Below are positions 13,978 to 14,239 of a stretch of 14,239 nucleotides of DNA, piece by piece. The stretch is from Pontimonas sp. Its GTDB lineage: Bacteria; Actinomycetota; Actinomycetes; Actinomycetales; Microbacteriaceae. Below the pieces are notes generated by a model. The model was given only the letters and a program-made list of their open reading frames with translations. It had not been told where the DNA came from and did no database searches. The stretch covers positions 1 through 14,239 of the forward strand of contig JAIOWW010000020.1 of NCBI GenBank assembly GCA_021741925.1, read 5' to 3'. The stretch's first letter is position 1. Each line of letters begins with the position of its first letter. The position numbers and the translations under genes are program-made.

Positions 13978-14239
13978 ATGCCCGAGGGTCACACCGTTCA
14001 TCGCATTGCTGCGTTGTTTCGAGAGGTTTTCGTCGGACAGCAGATCCACGCGTCCTCCCCGCAAGGGCGCTTTCACGAGGGCGCCAGGATGATTTCAGGC
14101 TCTGTCTTGGAGCGCGCGGAAGCCCGGGGTAAACAGCTATTTCTCCACTTCGAGAGGGACCGCATCGTGCGCGTTCATCTGGGAATTTATGGAGCCTGGG
14201 ACGTCGTGACGCTCCGGGGCGACAGTGTTCGAGCTGGCT
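13978..14239 (+). CDS. nei: Fpg/Nei-family DNA glycosylase, Nei1-like (3' truncated)
   Basis: Only the first 87 residues are in the window; the frame is open to the right edge. It begins MPEGHTVHRIA: after Met removal Pro2 would be the Schiff-base nucleophile and Glu3 the catalytic acid of endonuclease VIII-type enzymes (Fpg would read MPELPEV). Further family signs are SSPQGRF (26-32), ARGKQLFLHF with the DNA-contacting Lys52, and VHLGIYGAW (66-74). The opening closely resembles mycobacterial Nei1. Family role: base-excision repair of oxidised pyrimidines with AP-lyase activity. The helix-two-turn-helix and zinc finger lie outside the window. The start is 8 bp after the rpiB stop with only a weak purine signal, so it is probably co-transcribed with rpiB and translated by coupling. 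Confidence 0.93.
   Translation, partial: MPEGHTVHRIAALFREVFVGQQIHASSPQGRFHEGARMISGSVLERAEARGKQLFLHFERDRIVRVHLGIYGAWDVVTLRGDSVRAG

Noticed and set aside
1..14239. Mobile elements, CRISPR arrays, toxin-antitoxin pairs, tRNA genes, biosynthetic or defence clusters
   Set aside because: No transposase, integrase, spaced repeats, cloverleaf or defence-type domains were seen; the content is typical conserved chromosome.

Overview
The window looks like ordinary chromosome from an actinobacterium, most likely a Microbacteriaceae-type organism. The basis is the encoded proteins: an EttA, a group II truncated haemoglobin of the GlbO type, a mycobacterial-type RpiB with Glu instead of Cys in the active site, a Nei1-like glycosylase starting MPEGHT, and a DivIVA/Scy-like coiled-coil protein. 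Moderate-to-high GC, frequent GTG starts and TAnnnT -10 boxes directly abutting start codons agree. Genus cannot be fixed from this sequence. No tRNA, rRNA, CRISPR array, insertion sequence or phage gene was seen, and no gene-free stretch exceeds about 150 bp.

Layout. 1-2213 (+): the 3' part of a metallo-beta-lactamase/beta-CASP RNase-like gene, then a membrane-anchored alpha/beta hydrolase. 2216-3588 (-): an EamA transporter overlapping by ATGA a small four-helix DUF6069-like membrane protein. 3730-6535 (+): msrA, a short ssb paralogue and ettA. 6591-7484 (-): a TesB-type acyl-CoA thioesterase, divergent from an uncharacterised 224-residue protein (7507-8181, +). 8178-13366 (-): a run of four genes, transcribed in the order Scy/DivIVA-like coiled coil, pepN, mscS, glbO. 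13481-end (+): rpiB and the start of a nei-type glycosylase.

The set nei, rpiB, pepN, glbO, tesB, ettA, ssb-like resembles, from memory, the Rv2464c-Rv2478c neighbourhood of Mycobacterium tuberculosis. This suggests an old conserved actinobacterial block into which mscS, msrA, the EamA pair and the coiled-coil gene are interleaved. Functionally it mixes housekeeping (translation-state control by EttA, peptide turnover by PepN, pentose-phosphate interconversion by RpiB) with oxidative and envelope stress (MsrA, GlbO, Nei, MscS) and cell-pole architecture.

The most distinctive signals are not a new gene cassette but small-scale structures. Several genes appear leaderless, with a TAnnnT box 6-8 nt before ATG and no Shine-Dalgarno. 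Two divergent -10 boxes (tesB and the unknown gene) lie almost on top of each other. A 16-bp dyad sits between the coiled-coil gene and rpiB. The ssb leader carries stacked repeats and a hairpin. A 16-bp palindrome holds two overlapping convergent stop codons. The coiled-coil protein shows a strict 11-residue hydrophobic period. I see no convincing evidence of a wholly undescribed multi-gene system here.
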